A stretch of DNA of 64,000 bases. It comes from Melampsora larici-populina 98AG31. Taxonomy: Eukaryota; Basidiomycota; Pucciniomycetes; Pucciniales; Melampsoraceae. Positions 34,321 through 45,725 of the stretch are shown here, one piece after another. The number at the start of each line of letters is the position of its first letter. Position 1 is the first letter of the stretch. The notes beneath the pieces are model-generated. The model searched no databases. It had not been told where the DNA came from and saw nothing but the letters and a program-made list of their open reading frames with translations. The translations under genes were made by a program, and so were the position numbers. Location: contig NW_006768869.1 of assembly GCF_000204055.1 (NCBI RefSeq), forward strand, positions 60,366-124,365, read 5' to 3'.

Positions 34321-35215
34321 GTAATGCCATTTACACATGGGTGAATGAAATTCACATCAGGGTGAAAGACATTCACCCAGTGTGAATGCAATTCACATAC
34401 GTGTGAAAGCAATTCACATACGTGTGAATGGAATTCACATACGTGTGAATGAAATTCACACGTATGTGAATCTCAGTCAAGGACGTGTCACCCACATGTG
34501 AATTGAATCTGCATATATGTGAATGTACTTCCAACTTCCAAATATCCATGATCAAGCTGGTCTATAATAATCAAGCGGTTCATACATACATGAGATTTTG
34601 GTCAACATATTTGAGCCCACATCCGTGGGACATCAAACATGTATGTGAATGCCATTCACACATATGGAATTCACATCAGGGTGAAAGAAATTCACATACG
34701 TGTGAAAGAAATTCACATACGTGTGAAAGAAATTCACATACGTGTAAATGAAATTCACATACATGTGAAAGCAATTCACATACGTGTGAATGAAACTCAC
34801 ATACGTGTGAATGAAATTCACACGTATGTGAATCTCAGTCAAGGACGTGTCACCCACATGTGAATTGAATCTGCATATATGTGAATGTACTTCCAACTTC
34901 CAAATATCCATGATCAAGCTGGTCTATAATAATCAAGTGGACCATACATTCATGAGATCTTGGTCAACATATTTGAGCCCGCATCCAAGGGACATCAAAC
35001 ATGTATGTGGATGCCATTCACCCATATGTGAACTCCATTCACCCATATGTGAATGGAATTCACCCATATGTGAATGGAATTCACTCTTATCTCAATTTCA
35101 TTCGACTGTATGTAAATTTCATTCACCCTTATGTGAATGTCATTCACGCGTGGGTAAATGAAATTCACCCAAGTGTGAATTGCATTCACTCTTATGTAAA
35201 TTTCATTTCGTGAAT
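34320..35215. repeat. Palindrome array 1: TTCACATACGTGTGAA, 21-bp spacing
   Basis: Runs of ATTCACATACGTGTGAA with 21-bp spacing near 34385-34460 and 34690-34830, then ATTCACCCATATGTGAA near 35025-35085. A block of about 270-360 bp (TGAATCTCAGTCAAGGACGT onward) is repeated at about 34470 and 34828. Frames on both strands are periodic peptides caused by 21 = 7 x 3. Confidence 0.88.
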
Positions 35216-35414
35216 GATTTCACATGCATAAGGGGCACTTTTTGGTGATTGTTGTCATAAGAACCAATTCTTCCATTGATGAAATCTTATAACAGATTTC
35301 AAGAGCTTCTTTAAATCCATATAGGTGCGCATTTCTACGCACAGGAATCATGTACCATTATCAAATCTTCAATAATTCATAATCTAATGTAGCTCAATTA
35401 CAAGAGTATATTAG

Positions 35415-36577
35415 GGCCATTGCTATTTGCAGCCCACAAGAAAACCATGTAGGCGCTGCCAAAACAGCGCCTAGATGGGTGTTTCCCACGAAAAAGCGCC
35501 TTCATTTATGGTGTAGGCGCTGAAAACCATCTAAAATGACGCCTACATGATAAACAACCCATGTAGGCGTCATTTGGTTACGCCTAAATTCAAAATTCCA
35601 GAATGTAGGCGTAATTTTTGAGCACCTACATATCTAATTTGAAATGTAGGCGCTATTTTCGAGCGCCTACATTCAATTTTCAGCTCAAATAAGCGCCTAC
35701 ATACAGTCTTGCATATGTAGGCGCTCCAAATCCAACACCTACAACTCCAGACTGGTCTGACGGCTAATGAAGAAGAAGTTTCAAGTTAAAATGAGAGTAT
35801 TGGAAGACGGAAAAAGCAGTTCGGAGTTAAAATGAGTGTATCAATGAGTGTTTTGGAAGACAGAAAAAGCAGTTAAGCGTATTGGAAGATGAATATGCTC
35901 TTTTCAACTCTGAAGTGAGCGTATCAGAAGACGTAAATAGCAGTTCAGAGTTGAAATAATTTACCTCTTTTTCCGCTTCTGATACACTCATTTTGACTCC
36001 AAACTGAGTTCAGAGTTGAAATAATTTACTACTTTTTCCGTCTTCTGATACACCCATTTTGACTCCGGCGTGACTTTTCCGTCTTCTGATACACTGATTT
36101 TGACTCCAAACTGCTTTATCCATCTTCCGATACACTCATTTTGAGTCCAAGCTGCTTTTTTCCGTCTTCCAATACTCTCATTTTGACTTGCAAATTGTTC
36201 TCCATTACCCTTCAGACCAGTCTGGAGCTGTAGTTGCCGGATTTGTAGCCCCTACATATGCAGGACTGCATGTAGGCGCTTATTTGAGCGCAAAAATTGA
36301 ATGTATGCACTCACTTTTAAAAATGTAGGCATAAATTTTGAGCGCCTACATTGGATTTCCCATGTAGGCGCTCGAAAATAGCGCCTACATTTCAATTTTT
36401 GAATGTAGGCGTAACCAAATGACGCCTACACGTTAAAAAACCCATGTAGGCGTCATTTTGGATGGTTTCCAGCGCCTACATCATAAATGTAGGCGCTTCT
36501 TCGTGGGAAACACCCATGTAGGCGTAATTTGGCAAGCGCCTACATGGTTTTCTTGTGGGCTGCAAATAGCAACGGCC
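35415..36577. repeat. Foldback element with TGTAGGCGC repeats
   Basis: The ends are inverted copies: GGCCATTGCTATTTGCAGCC at 35415 and its mirror ending 36577, continuing through CCACAAGAAAACCATGTAGG. Inside, TGTAGGCGC or GCGCCTACA occurs more than 20 times in both orientations near each end. The middle (35790-36200) has inverted blocks around TCTTCTGATACACTCATTTT. Non-coding. Confidence 0.85.
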
Positions 36578-36620
36578 TACATTAGTATATTCAATATGAA
36601 AGAGAACGGAACATATTTAA

Positions 36621-38819
36621 TCATTCATCATCGGAGATTTCTTCTCTGGGACATTGAGGACCTGTGACTGAATTACATTCCTTGCGCCATTTTTTGTAAA
36701 CCTGAATATTATCCACAAAGATTCCTTCCCATCCCTTTGCTTTAGATGATCTCAATTTCGTCCAGTCAGGATGTATATACAGAATTGGGAGGTCGGGAGA
36801 CAAGTAGTCGAGTTCCAGTGAAATGCAATGAGTTTTTTTGATAACTGCAAGTATGATGGGGTCAAGGTGGGTATCCGGATCTGGAGCTTCCAAAAATGGT
36901 GGAGTAGTAAGGCATGCGGTGACTGCTCCGGTGTATGATATCACCGGTCGGTTATAAGTGTTGGCTATAACACAACATCCCCCTGGCATCGGATACCACA
37001 ACTCGTACGGCGCATGTTCCTTGTCAGGGTGTTCGAGAATTGAGAGCATTTTTGTGATCGAGGTTTGGGATTGGCTGAGTTTCGGTAAGTTTTTCTTGTA
37101 CCAATTGTAGTTTGCGTGGACATGGGCTGCCATCTCCGCTCGCACTTTCCACGCATCCTCCTCATCACGACCTAGTGATACTGCCACGGATCCAAAAGCA
37201 CATAGACCGTCCCCCTTTACATTGGTGGCCTCCTTGACAAACGGATAGATAACCTTTGGAAGAGTCGCAAGACAATCCCATTTCTGTTGGGCATCGTCAG
37301 TATCAGAAGTAAGTAAATTGATATCAAATGACTTACTATCAAAGCTTGATCTACAGGCGAGGCATTTAAGAGCTTTTTTTGCTTATCCTTTTGCTTCTTT
37401 TTCTGCTGGGTTCTGGCTGCAGAGCAAATGTTTTCCAGCGAATACTGATAAATCTGTAAGCCACCACCTATGCACATTCAATCAAATAATTCACTTACGT
37501 CTTCTGATGGTTTTTGTCTCTTGGGGTTGGGCTGTTTATATATATTAAGAAAAAGTTAGTAAGCTCTCGATAGCTGCTAGAGAAGACTAAGTACTTACTT
37601 GGTCATGAGTCTGAGAAGTCACACGTTTGGATTTGCGAGTACTACGACTTAATTCCTTGATCTTCTCAGTGCGGGTGACTTCAGAGACTTTATGGGCGCG
37701 AGTGGTTCTTGGTGACTGAGTCTCACTCTGTGAAGTGAGCGGAGAGTCCGCGCGAGAAAGAGACTGTTCCTCGGTTTCATGATTGATCTCTTCAATCGTA
37801 TCTCTTGTCGGGATACTTTCTTTGACCGGTTGATTCGTATTCGCTGTGTGTACCTTATCGATATTTGAGGAGGATCCTTGCATAGGTGTTGCTTCCGCTT
37901 CTGGAGATGAAGCCTTAGGATCTTGTCCTTCTGCTTCCTACCCACAGAACAGGGAAACGTTAGAATACGGATGGAAATCAAAAATATAACTACATACCCC
38001 TGACCTTATCTTTTGAATTAGGCGGTATTTGTGAAAGCGGATCGTCAGGTTTTTGTGAAGAGACTGCAATTTTGGCTCGGTTACCTTGTTCCTGTAATAA
38101 AAAAAGAATTACATGCAACTTAGCATCTCATTCACAATCGCTACACAGATATTGATTGAATAACCCACCTTTCTATTTCCTCTCGTTCCGGATGGCTTGG
38201 CAACACTTTCAGCTATTTCACAATCCCGCAAAAACCGATCCAGGAGCCTTTTTCTAGTTTCAGGCTCCAGCCTGCCCATCGCAGTGATCAGTTCCTCGAA
38301 TTCATCAGGGGGGTTAGACTCGGTGAGATCGATATGAATCATATCGCTTCTTTGCTTTCTTTTCTTGGCGGTTTTGATCAACAAAGGATTGGGAAGTTTT
38401 GGTGGGTTGAGATTTGCAATTGGTCCATGATTATGTTTGCCATGCTTGATAGTAATAGACCACGTAGTTGTATCAGATTGATATTCGACATGAACCGCAA
38501 AACGACAGGTGGGAATGATAAGGGAAGGGTTTTCAGCGTGAGCAAGTTGTTGCTTTCGATTAGGCCCTAAAGCGCACTTCCACTTGATGCGCCGTGGTTT
38601 GGTATCAAGCGTTGATATTGCGTAGTGATGGCTAAAGGCAAAGTTCTTCAGGTATATCTTGGCCTCGGTGCGAGTTGCATAAGAGCCACCCCCAGTTGGG
38701 CAAGGAAGTTCGTCGGTATCGATATCACCGGGAGATGTCGTAGCAGGGTTGGTGGTTGTATCAGTTTGGTTGTTTGATTCCATAGGTAGATCTTCTTGAG
38801 GTGGTTCAGTTTCAGCCAT
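36621..38819 (-). CDS. FAR1-OTU protein: DNA-binding domain plus OTU-type protease
   Basis: The start is at the Met of MAETEPPQEDLPMESNNQ; an earlier in-frame Met at 38891 is possible. The first exon (to about 38170) has the FAR1/WRKY-GCM1-type pattern: IKWKCALG, IPTCRFAVHV and HGKHNHGP supply Cys, Cys, His, His. A short helical segment near its end (TAMGRLEPETRKRLLDRFL) is shared with the copy at 17554. Middle exons (about 38095-37310) encode a Lys/Ser/Glu-rich linker. The last exon, about 37283 to 36621, has VKGDGLCAFGSVAVSLG (OTU box with catalytic Cys), WYPMPGGCCVIANTYNRPV and KTHCISLEL with the likely catalytic His. No in-frame stop is found in these exons, unlike the copy at 10860-19115. 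Likely role: bind DNA of the element and remove ubiquitin-type modifiers from chromatin proteins (inference). Confidence 0.7.
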
Positions 38820-38929
38820 CTTGAATGGATCGATCAAAAGATTGAGTGAGGAATGATCGAGTGTTTGAGTGAGTGACCGTTTGATGAGCAAAAGTGCAAA
38901 GCAGGGGTGGGTGACTTCTCAAAAATCAA

Positions 38930-40030
38930 TTCACCTCCCCTTTCACCAGTACCTTTCACGAATTTTCACATGAATCACACTAGGTGAATGTATATTACAA
39001 GTCGTGTAATATATAACTGTGTTACCTAATTCACACACGAGTGATATATTAGTGCGATTGTTTCACATACATGTGAAACACTAGTCCCGCATGGTAATTC
39101 ACGAATATATTACATTCACATGTAAATAAATGTTCAAGAGTTACATTAGAGTGAATGTAACTCACCCATAGGTGACCTGTGTTCACCTAAATGTGAATTC
39201 CTGTCACCTATACGTGAATTCCTGTCACGTATGAGTGACTCAGACTCACATATAGGTGACAGGAATTCACCCATGGGTGATTTGAATTCGCCCATGGGTG
39301 ACAGGAATTCACCCCAGGGTGATTTGAATTCACCCATGGGTGAATTCAAGTGGCTCATACGTGACAGGAATTCACCCATAAATCTGAGTCATTCACCCAT
39401 GGGTGAATTCAAATCACCCATGGGTGAATCAAAGTGACTCATGGGTGAATTCAAATCACCCATGGGTGAATATAGGTCACATATAGTTGAGTCTGAGTCA
39501 CTCATACGTGAAAGGAATTCACCCATGGGTGATTTGAATTCACCCATGAGTGAATGACTTAGATTCATGGGTGATTTAAATTCACCCATGAGTCACTTAG
39601 ATTCACCTAAGGGTGAATTCGAATCACCCATGGGTGAATCTAAGTCACCCTTAGGTGAATTCAAATCACCCATAGGTGAATCTAAGTCACTCATGGGTGA
39701 ATTGAATTCTTCCATGGGTGAATTACTCTCACCTATACATGAAAGTATGTCACATGTGGACGAACACAGGTCACCTACATGGCTGACTCTCCCTCACGTA
39801 TGGGTGAATGTAAATCACATACGGGTAACTCCCACTCAAACAAGCTACTGTGAGTGACTCACGGTGATTTCCATTCACATATGGGTGACTGAGAGTCACG
39901 TGTAGGTGACTCTCAGTCACCTGCACAGGACTCAGCCCGATTTCCATTCACATGTGGGTGAAAGGACATCACATGTGGGTGAATGTAAGTCACCCACATG
40001 TGATTTGAATTCACATACGCTTGACTCTCA
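38930..40030. repeat. Palindrome array 2: TCACCCATGGGTGA, 21-22-bp spacing
   Basis: The densest array of the element. TCACCCATGGGTGA and one-base variants (TCACCCTTAGGTGA, TCACTCATGGGTGA) recur with 7-8-bp spacers such as ATTCAAA from about 39160 to 39740, and less regularly on both sides. It lies between the starts of neither neighbour: it is upstream of FAR1-OTU and downstream of TET/JBP, both on the minus strand. Its periodic frames are not genes. Confidence 0.9.
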
Positions 40031-40294
40031 CTCAAATAAGGAAACCTTTTCCATATATCTAGGATGATAAGTACTACTAACAAGTGTCAAAATTTCTGAT
40101 GAATTCTGAGTTTCAATATTTCAAAATGACTTTCAATGGCATGAGGATGATACTCCAATTTTAACATCTCAGTTTTAACATAAAATAAAATAAATTGTTG
40201 GAAGTGATACTCTGATTTTAACATCTGAGTTTTAATATACATTAAGATATATTTTTGGAAGTTCTTTTGAAAAAAATGTATCAAACCCAAACAA

Positions 40295-41847
40295 TTATGA
40301 TCTCTTATTCTTTTGGATTTTCTTAGCCAGTGCCAATAACTTCTTCTTTTCACGTTCTTCCCTTTTCTTAGCTAGCTCCTCCTGTTTTAATTCTTCTTTT
40401 TCAAAAGCCTTATCATACTTAGTATCAAATTCTTCCTCGTAAGTTTTAACTCTTTCATAACAATAAATTTCCCATTCTAAATCTGTCATACCTTTTTTTT
40501 CCCTAGGAGTTTGATACGCTGGACTAAAGACTCTGAAATTTGACATGATGAGCCATGTAAAGTTACTGCACTCGACCTATGTGGTACTACTTTACCTTCA
40601 GCATCATATGCTATCGAGGAAGTAGTATAATGTGGGATCTGGAAATAAAAATTAGCTCATCTGATAGTTCCAATGATTGTATGAGAACCAAAACTCACCG
40701 TGGTATCCCATAACAGATCATACATACCATTACATACCCCCATTACCACTTCAATACCAAAATCATCTACACAGAATCTTGAACCAACTACTTGCCCCAG
40801 CTTAACCATCTTCCCCGCAACTTGAACACCCTTCTCCATATCATATGGCTCTCCACTAGCTCTAATAATCATTCCCCACATCCCAAATGCATATCTAGTA
40901 TGATCTTTATCAGCATGTGGACGGTTACAAAACCCATCACATGTAACAACCAGGTTGGACGCAAATACTAAGCCATTCTGGGTATTTTCCCATGCCAAAG
41001 AATCAAAACCTGGGATATTAGCTTGAAGTCCAAGCTCGTCATTGGTTTTGAATACAGAAAGTGATAAAGATGAAAATTGTTCCGCCCAGAAATCACGAAT
41101 CCGATGGAACTCAACCATCCTTTCCTTGTCGCTAAGAATTCGTCCAGTATTTGCCGAAGTAAATGCACTGATACAATAAGGTCCTAGATAAATTCAGAAT
41201 AAATTATATAAGATGACATCTTTGTGATTAGTTAATAAGGTAGAGATATTGAGACGAAATCATTTACCTGCAGTTTTGCCTTTCTCACAACCCCCTCTCC
41301 AACCACAACACCCCATCCATCAGCATATCATATTTTCATCCTGATGTTCACCCTCTTCTTTATCTTGATGTTGAAGAGAACAATGTATCTTACATTGATT
41401 TCTAGCACGTGCATGTTGAAATGTAGTAGAGACTGAATGATTATACTTCTCTCTAAGAGAGGAATTCATCTCTTTGAAAGGGATACAACGAACCACCATA
41501 ACAATTGATAGATCCTTTTTATTAATCACAACCACCGTTCCAGTTTCAATCTTCAGTGGTTTTTGTTCGGGTTGGTCAGGTTGATCTTTTAGGCTATAAC
41601 AAAAGACAAATTTGGTATCCATCGGTAATCCAAGCTCCCAAATAAGTTTCCGTTTAAATTCAGTTCGCTTTGTATGATGGCGAGTGTAAGAGTGGCCAAG
41701 AGCCTTGACTTTCCGATATTTGTCCTTGGACTTATGGTAGCTTGGACAAGTTTTAGACTTGAAGCTTGATACCTTCACACCGGCTTTTTTTTCGTTCATT
41801 AGATTTCGAACGTGACATCCTGTATTGAACTTGAATAACAAGTTCAA
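40295..41847 (-). pseudogene. TET/JBP-type dioxygenase of the giant element, stop and frameshift
   Basis: Exon A, 41847-41268, is Lys-rich and ends with CCGWRGGCEKGKTAG after a single in-frame TGA (41320-41322). Exon B, 41183-40699, joins in phase (acceptor TCTAG, donor GTGAGT). It holds CNRPHADKDHTRYAFGMW (metal-binding HxD) and FCVDDFGIEVVMG. Exon C starts at 40638 with IPHYTTSS (distal His), then RSSAVTLHGSSCQIS. Near 40491-40498 an A8 run (minus strand) separates it by one frame from the charged tail ending KKIQKNKRS at 40295. The layout matches the TET/JBP gene at 20239-22663 and basidiomycete TET/JBP proteins, which oxidise modified bases in DNA. Catalytic residues are kept. The homopolymer frameshift could be an assembly error, the TGA less likely so. 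Confidence 0.72.
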
Positions 41848-42665
41848 TATTGAAACTTGAGGTTGAGATTTGATTTCAATTTTTAAGAGCTAATAACTAG
41901 ATTTTCGAGAGTTTTCAATATTGAAACTTGAGGTTGAGTTGTGATTTCTATGTTTAAGAGCTAATAACAAGATTATCGAGAGTCCAGATTGGTATAACCC
42001 TTGAAGAGCTAGTAACAAGCAATGATTTAGGAAGATACGAGATATTTAGCTATGAAGCGATAGAGCATTTGATCAAACTATGATCAAAAGGACTTACACC
42101 TATGATAAAATGTTGTTTATGAGTTTGAAAAGTCAAACCCTTCGATTTCAGATGTTGAGAACTAGTAGAGATATGCACTTTCAGACTTCGATCAATCAGT
42201 ATCCAGCAATGAAGTAGTCACATACAAGATTATTACCTATTAAACGATAGATCTTTGGAGCAGACTACGATAATATAACTTACACTCACAATAAATTGTA
42301 GTTAATGAATATATGAATATGATAAGTTGAACGCTTATGTTTATGATTATTCAGACCTTGTGAGCTAGTAGAGAGATCCACTTTCAGCGATTGATCGATT
42401 CATAATTCAAGATTTGATACATGATTACTTACCCTCAGATTTAGATAAGTATCAAAAGTGTGTCTTGGCCTTCGATACTACAGCTTAAGACCTAGTAGTA
42501 AGTATAAAGGATGTGGAATCGACTATTAGCACTCCATTGATCAATTTGGTAGATTGCAGTTTGAAAGCTTACGATGTTAATGAGGTTACAAAATCGAGAG
42601 TTGCATTCGATATCGAAACTTTGTGATAATAGAGGCTTAAATTGATCTCCCGTATATATTCAAAT
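41848..42665. other. AT-rich spacer without a supported gene
   Basis: Contains loosely repeated phrases such as AAGAGCTAATAAC(A/T)AGAT (near 41885 and 41954) and GAGCTAGTA, plus TTGAAACTTGAGGTTGAG twice. No domain-bearing frame. Confidence 0.45.
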
Positions 42666-42669
42666 AGTC

Positions 42670-42920
42670 GAGTCGAGTCGTCCCTGGACAGTAGGCCAAA
42701 TTCTCCCGGTTCGTAGTACGGAGTCCGACAACGAGGAGAAAACAGCTGCTAACTGTGGGTGTGCAATGAAAGTTGAGATACTTGAAGAGTTGGAATCAAT
42801 ATCAAAGGTTTGGTCGAGTCCTTCCTGAACAGTAGGCCGAATTCTCCCGGTTCGTAGTACGGAGTCCGACAACTAGGAGAAAACAGCTGCTAACTGTGGG
42901 TGTGCACTGAAAGTTGAGAT
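42670..42920 (+). repeat. Direct repeat, two ~110-bp copies
   Basis: Copies at about 42670-42779 and 42812-42920 share GACAGTAGGCC, TTCTCCCGGTTCGTAGTACG, GAGTCCGACAAC and GGAGAAAACAGCTGCTAACT. The function is unknown. Confidence 0.88.
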
Positions 42921-43061
42921 TTTTGAGGTGAGTCGTTCTTGGAATATCGAACGACTGTTGGGTAATTTTTCTTTGTATTCAGAACAATTTTCTGACCATG
43001 GAAAAACAAAGGTAACCCACAATACAGAGGTTAGGGTAGAATCAGGATCGCAAGCCTGTGA

Positions 43062-43091
43062 GGTTAGGGTTAGGGGTGTTTTAACCCTAAC
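43062..43091. repeat. Short telomere-like inverted repeat
   Basis: GGTTAGGGTTAGGGG, then TGTTTTAACCCTAAC, puts two TTAGGG units opposite CCCTAA. Another TTAGGG is at 43030. It is too short to be a telomere remnant with confidence. Confidence 0.4.
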
Positions 43092-43784
43092 ATTTAATGA
43101 ACCATTATGTACCAGTTCAATGGTATCTAAAGTTGAAAACCCGACTCTGGTGCTTAACTTGGAAACCTAACAATATGTAATTGCCTTACCTCGATAACAA
43201 ATTACCCAAGTCTTAAATACTACATGTAGATGAAGACTGTAATTGCCAAGTACAAATACACTACGTACTTGGATTGTTTTTTGCTTTCAATACTATAATA
43301 ACCTATCTTTATGTATGCTATGGACTCAATCATTTTGTTTCAAGGTGCATGATACTAGGATTGTATTTTCTGTAATTTCCTTTATGTATGCTATGGATTC
43401 AATTTTATTTTCTCCGAGCCAGAAAAAAATAGGATTGTATTTTCTGTAATTTCCTTTCATTACAAACCCATTCTCTGTGTGACAGATAAACCCAAGTACA
43501 TCATATTATCTTTGGGTATTGATAACCCATAAGAAGACAACTGGGTGTTACCAAATAACAGTGTGTCCTATGACACAACTAATTTGTGTGATCAACACAT
43601 ATTGACCTAGGAGCACAGATATCTGATAGCAAGTGTTTGTTGTCACCACCCCTTTGGAATTGTGTGCACCAGACAAAAAGGTCCTGAACTTTGGCACTGA
43701 GGCTGAGTGAATTACTGTGTGACTCAGCTTCCACATGATCTGGAACCAGTTGACAATGAGATAAAGATGAAATCTCAATTTTGG

Positions 43785-45000
43785 ATGCATACCTGAAACC
43801 CTGATTCCACCACCACTTTTGCAAGTTGCGCACCACCCCCACCCAAAAAGTAAGTGTATAATTGGAATCAGGGACCCCCTTTCCCCCTTTGACACACCAT
43901 TCAGACAATCCGGTACAGGTGGTCCTGGGGAAATAGTGTAATCAGGGTTTTTTGACACAGTTACACACACGCATACCTGAATCCCAGATTCCACCACAAC
44001 TTTTGCAAGTTGCGCACCACCCAAAAACTAAGAGAAGAATTGGAATCAGGGACCATCATTTACCCTATGACACACCTTACAGACAATCCGGAACAGGTGG
44101 TCCTGGGAAAATAGTGTAATCAGGGTTTTTTGACACAGTTACACGCATCCCTGATTCCCAAAGTATGTTTCCACCACAACTTTTGCAAGTTGTGCACCAC
44201 CCAAAAAGTAAGTGTAGATTTGGAATCAGGGACCTTCATTTACCCTATGACACACCTTTCAGACAATCCGGAACAGGTTGTCCTGGGAAAATAGTGTAAT
44301 CATGGTTTTTGACACAGTTACACGCATCCCTGAATCCCAGAGTATGTTTCCACCACAACTATTGCAAGTTGCGCACCACCCAAAAAGTAAGTGTAGATTT
44401 GGAATCAGGGACCTTCATTTACCCTATGACACACCTTTCAGAAAATCCGGAACAGGTGGTCCTGGGAAAATAGTGTAATCATGGTTTTTGACACAGTTAC
44501 ACGCATCCCTGAATCCCAGAGTATGTTTCCACCACAACTTTTGCAAGTTGCGCACCACCCAAAAAGTAAGTGTAGATTTGGAATCAGGGACCTTCATTTA
44601 CCCTATGACACACCTTTCAGAAAATCCGGAACAGGTGGTCCTGGGAAAATAGTGTAATCACGGTTTTTGACACAGTTACACGCATACCTGATTCCCAAAG
44701 TATGTTTCCACCACAACTTTTGCAAGTTGCGCACCACCCAAAAAGTAAGTGTAGATTTGGAATCAGGGACCTTCATTTACCCTATGACACACCTTTCAGA
44801 CAATCCGGAACAGGTGGTCCTGGGAAAATAGTGTAATCATGGTTTTTGACACAGTTACACGCATCCCTGATTCCCAAAGTATGTTTCCACCACAACTTTT
44901 GCAAGTTGCGCACCACCCAAAAAGTAAGTGTAGAATTGGAATCAGGGACCTTTATTTAGCCTATGACATACCATTCAAATCATCCGGAACAGGTTGAATT
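43785..45000 (+). repeat. Satellite B, 179-bp units
   Basis: Seven units. The word TTTCCACCACAAC recurs at 44168, 44347, 44526, 44705 and 44884, exactly 179 bp apart, after two longer units near 43803 and 43988. The unit also holds TTTTGCAAGTTGCGCACCAC and CAATCCGGAACAGGTGGTCC. It is unrelated in sequence to satellite A but of the same length. Units 3 to 7 are almost identical, so expansion is recent. Confidence 0.92.
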
Positions 45001-45725
45001 TGGGCAAAGATCTCATCATCAACATATTTTGATGTTTTGATGCATCACAGAGTCTAAATACATGTTGCCAGTTTCAAATTACGTGCCAGTCCAAAACTAA
45101 GTGGAGATTTGGAATCCTGCACCTTCAGTTAAACTACAACACACCTTACACATAATCCGGAAAAGGCCCACATTGGCAAATTGCCTCTTCAAAATATGAT
45201 GACGCCTAAGTTGAGTAAAATTTCATTTTCAATCTTACAAGTTGAAAATGAGAGTTTTCATCTGTCTTTTGTCCCTTTATATACTTTATATATACACAGT
45301 GGGAGATCATTCAGACGTCCGGAAAAGGCTCATGTGGTCAAAATATCTCATCAACGAAATTCACCCCAGGGTGAATTTCAAATACACACCAGGGTGAATT
45401 TGAATAAGTGATCAAGCTGTAAGATGATCCGGACAAGGTCATCTTTGATTGAATCTTGTGCTGCCAATCATTCACCCCCAGGTGAAGGTCAGCTCACTCT
45501 AGGGTGAATTTCATTTCACCCTAGTTTGAAAAGAATCACACTTGAATGTACATCTATCAATCTTCATGACTCACGTGATGCAAATGAGAAATCAGACATA
45601 TCACAGACTAAGCTGAGTAGGATTGCATCATACTAATTTCCATTGTACCAAAGGAAAATTCAAAACATACATAATGTAAACATATAGGTTGTAGAACATT
45701 AAATAATATTGAAAACCGTGCATTT
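45001..45725. repeat. Decayed satellite edge and small TTCACC/GGTGAA array (array 3)
   Basis: Diverged satellite-B-like words (AATCCGGAAAAGG at 45151) fade out by 45350. Then come ATTCACCCCAGGGTGAATT (45359), ACACACCAGGGTGAATTTG and CACCCCCAGGTGAAGG (45473), the same TCAC...GTGA design as the other arrays but few in number. No gene. Confidence 0.6.

Noticed and set aside
39146..39857. ORFs on both strands made of MGEFKSP/SPMGDLN-type peptides
   Set aside because: Products of the 21-bp palindrome array. Open frames on both strands with the same period are expected from 7-codon repeats.
17581..41322. Reading the in-frame TGA codons as selenocysteine
   Set aside because: Fungi of this group lack selenoprotein machinery as far as known, the sites differ between paralogues, and nearby stops of other types exist.
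43548..44024. 158-residue minus-strand ORF
   Set aside because: It overlaps the first diverged units of satellite B and has no domain.
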